This document shows, one piece after another, positions 63,201-64,000 of a stretch of DNA of 64,000 nt. How positions within the stretch are numbered: the stretch's first letter is position 1; each line of letters starts with the position of its first letter. Under the pieces are notes generated by a model that saw nothing but the letters and a program-made list of their open reading frames with translations, did not search any database and had not been told where the DNA came from. Source of the stretch: Dasyornis broadbenti. Its lineage: Eukaryota; Chordata; Aves; Passeriformes; Dasyornithidae. The stretch is taken from assembly GCA_013397935.1 (NCBI GenBank), contig VZRN01000759.1, forward strand, positions 354,844 through 418,843, given 5' to 3'. Position numbers and translations under genes: made by a program.

Positions 63201-64000
63201 TTGCTATTTAAAGCTATACTCCAGTCAGAGAACAGACAGACACGGGTGTTTATTGACATACTTAACAGAATGATGGAATCAAAGCTTGGAAGGGGATTTG
63301 CTGCAATATGCCTGATGTATGGAAGTGTAAGGAAGTCTGTGAGTGTTTTCAAGGTACTGATGGCTCAAGGTTGGGACAGGAGGTGCTTTCAGGTTCCAGA
63401 GGCATCATGAATGCCAAGCGTTGCTGTGCTCCCAGATGCTGTCCCTGAAAACAAAGACAAACAGTTTATGGCGTGTTCCTAATCAGGGCATGAGGGAGTG
63501 TAGTCATGTTGCTGCTTGTGTATGTCTTGCTCCAGCCCCTCCCTGCCAAAAAAATTTGAATACTTTCCTTCCTTAATTTTCCCTAAGTTTGTAGTATGCC
63601 AGTGGTCCTGGTTTTATTTTATAAATGAAGTTGTCAGTAAGGATGATTAATTATTCTGAATTGAAGTGTTGGGTCAAACCTACAGATGGGTTTAAAATTC
63701 AAGTTTCATGCTATCTAGGGATAGTCAAATATTGATCTGCTCTGCACTTTGGACTTGGATATGAATCAGCATGAAGAGTGTATAGATCTGACAGTCTGAG
63801 TTCACCTCTCATTGCAACACAATTCCTGAGTGCTGTATCCTGTATCAAGAAGTTACAAGTCCATTGAAGCTGGTGGCAGAAGTCCCATTTGCCTTCAGGG
63901 AGGTGTCTGGGTTTTCTCCCAGGGGTTCATCCTAGAGGACAAAGTTTCAAAGCTGGGGCCCATAAACAAGGAGAGAAGCTGAGGGTGAAGGCTGCGAGCA
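57248..64000 (+). other. Intron 3, first 6.75 kb (no further exon seen)
   Basis: The intron begins with GTAAGTAAG at 57248. I searched for an exon encoding the expected continuation (YSGFQQ and the CGHLIMEMILQA region of LIM2) and found none, so the next exon is to the right. The sequence at 57880-58420 is AT-rich and repeat-free. Around 61960-62020 the phrases ctactggaagacgctcagatg and acagacaccataa recall an old dispersed amniote repeat, but I cannot assign it. GC-rich islands at 59600-60120 and 62290-62460 have no exon signal. Confidence 0.55.

Noticed and set aside
63108..63410. 100-codon frame near the right edge, with text like the antisense CR1 3' end (acagaatgatgg, ttggaagggg)
   Set aside because: The resemblance to CR1 covers too few bases and the protein has no recognisable domain.
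1..64000. CRISPR arrays, operons, tRNA or rRNA genes
   Set aside because: No regularly spaced direct repeats, no cloverleaf-compatible tRNA boxes that I could support, no rRNA signatures, and the locus is eukaryotic with spliced exons.

Overview
This is a single vertebrate locus rather than a gene-dense window. Three coding exons on the + strand (1-603, 29395-29496, 57180-57247) join in frame across consensus GT-AG introns. They encode the end of a Ser/Pro-rich N-terminal region and a complete first LIM zinc-binding domain of an Ajuba/Zyxin-family protein. The best match by recalled family features is WTIP (Wilms tumour 1-interacting protein); LIMD1 is the main alternative. The 5' part of exon 1, and the exons for LIM2, LIM3 and the C-terminus, lie outside the window. 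About 98.8% of the bases are intron: intron 1 is 28.8 kb, intron 2 is 27.7 kb, and at least 6.75 kb of intron 3 is present.

The organism is very probably a bird and plausibly a passerine. The reasons are a CR1 LINE with the avian ORF2 layout, two near-identical copies of an LTR resembling an avian endogenous-retrovirus family common in songbirds, few repeats overall, and old amniote relics (degraded CR1 3' ends, possible MIR and hAT fragments, a MITE-like hairpin). This is inference from sequence style, not a database match.

Layout: 1-720 is a CpG-rich coding exon, with a second CpG cluster at 1398-1548. Intron 1 then holds a 69-nt poly-T run beside a decayed CR1 (15946-16835) and a truncated LTR (27309-27955). 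Exon 2 follows. Intron 2 holds an old CR1 tail, a longer LTR copy in the opposite orientation (32327-33380), a candidate hAT fragment, a second old CR1 tail, small tandem repeats, an ancient palindromic element and possible MIR relics. Exon 3 follows at 57180. The rest is intron 3, where I found no further exon.

The most interesting structure is architectural. Exon 2 is flanked by 623-bp inverted LTR arms that I count as about 98.6% identical without indels. They lie 1.4 kb upstream and 3.3 kb downstream in the same pre-mRNA. Exon 2 is 102 nt and symmetric (phase 1-1), so it can be skipped without frameshift, and it encodes six of the eight zinc ligands of LIM1. That geometry is favourable for exon-2 circular RNA, exon skipping, A-to-I editing or genomic inversion. 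I found no prokaryotic-type operon, CRISPR array, convincing RNA gene or other independent protein-coding gene.
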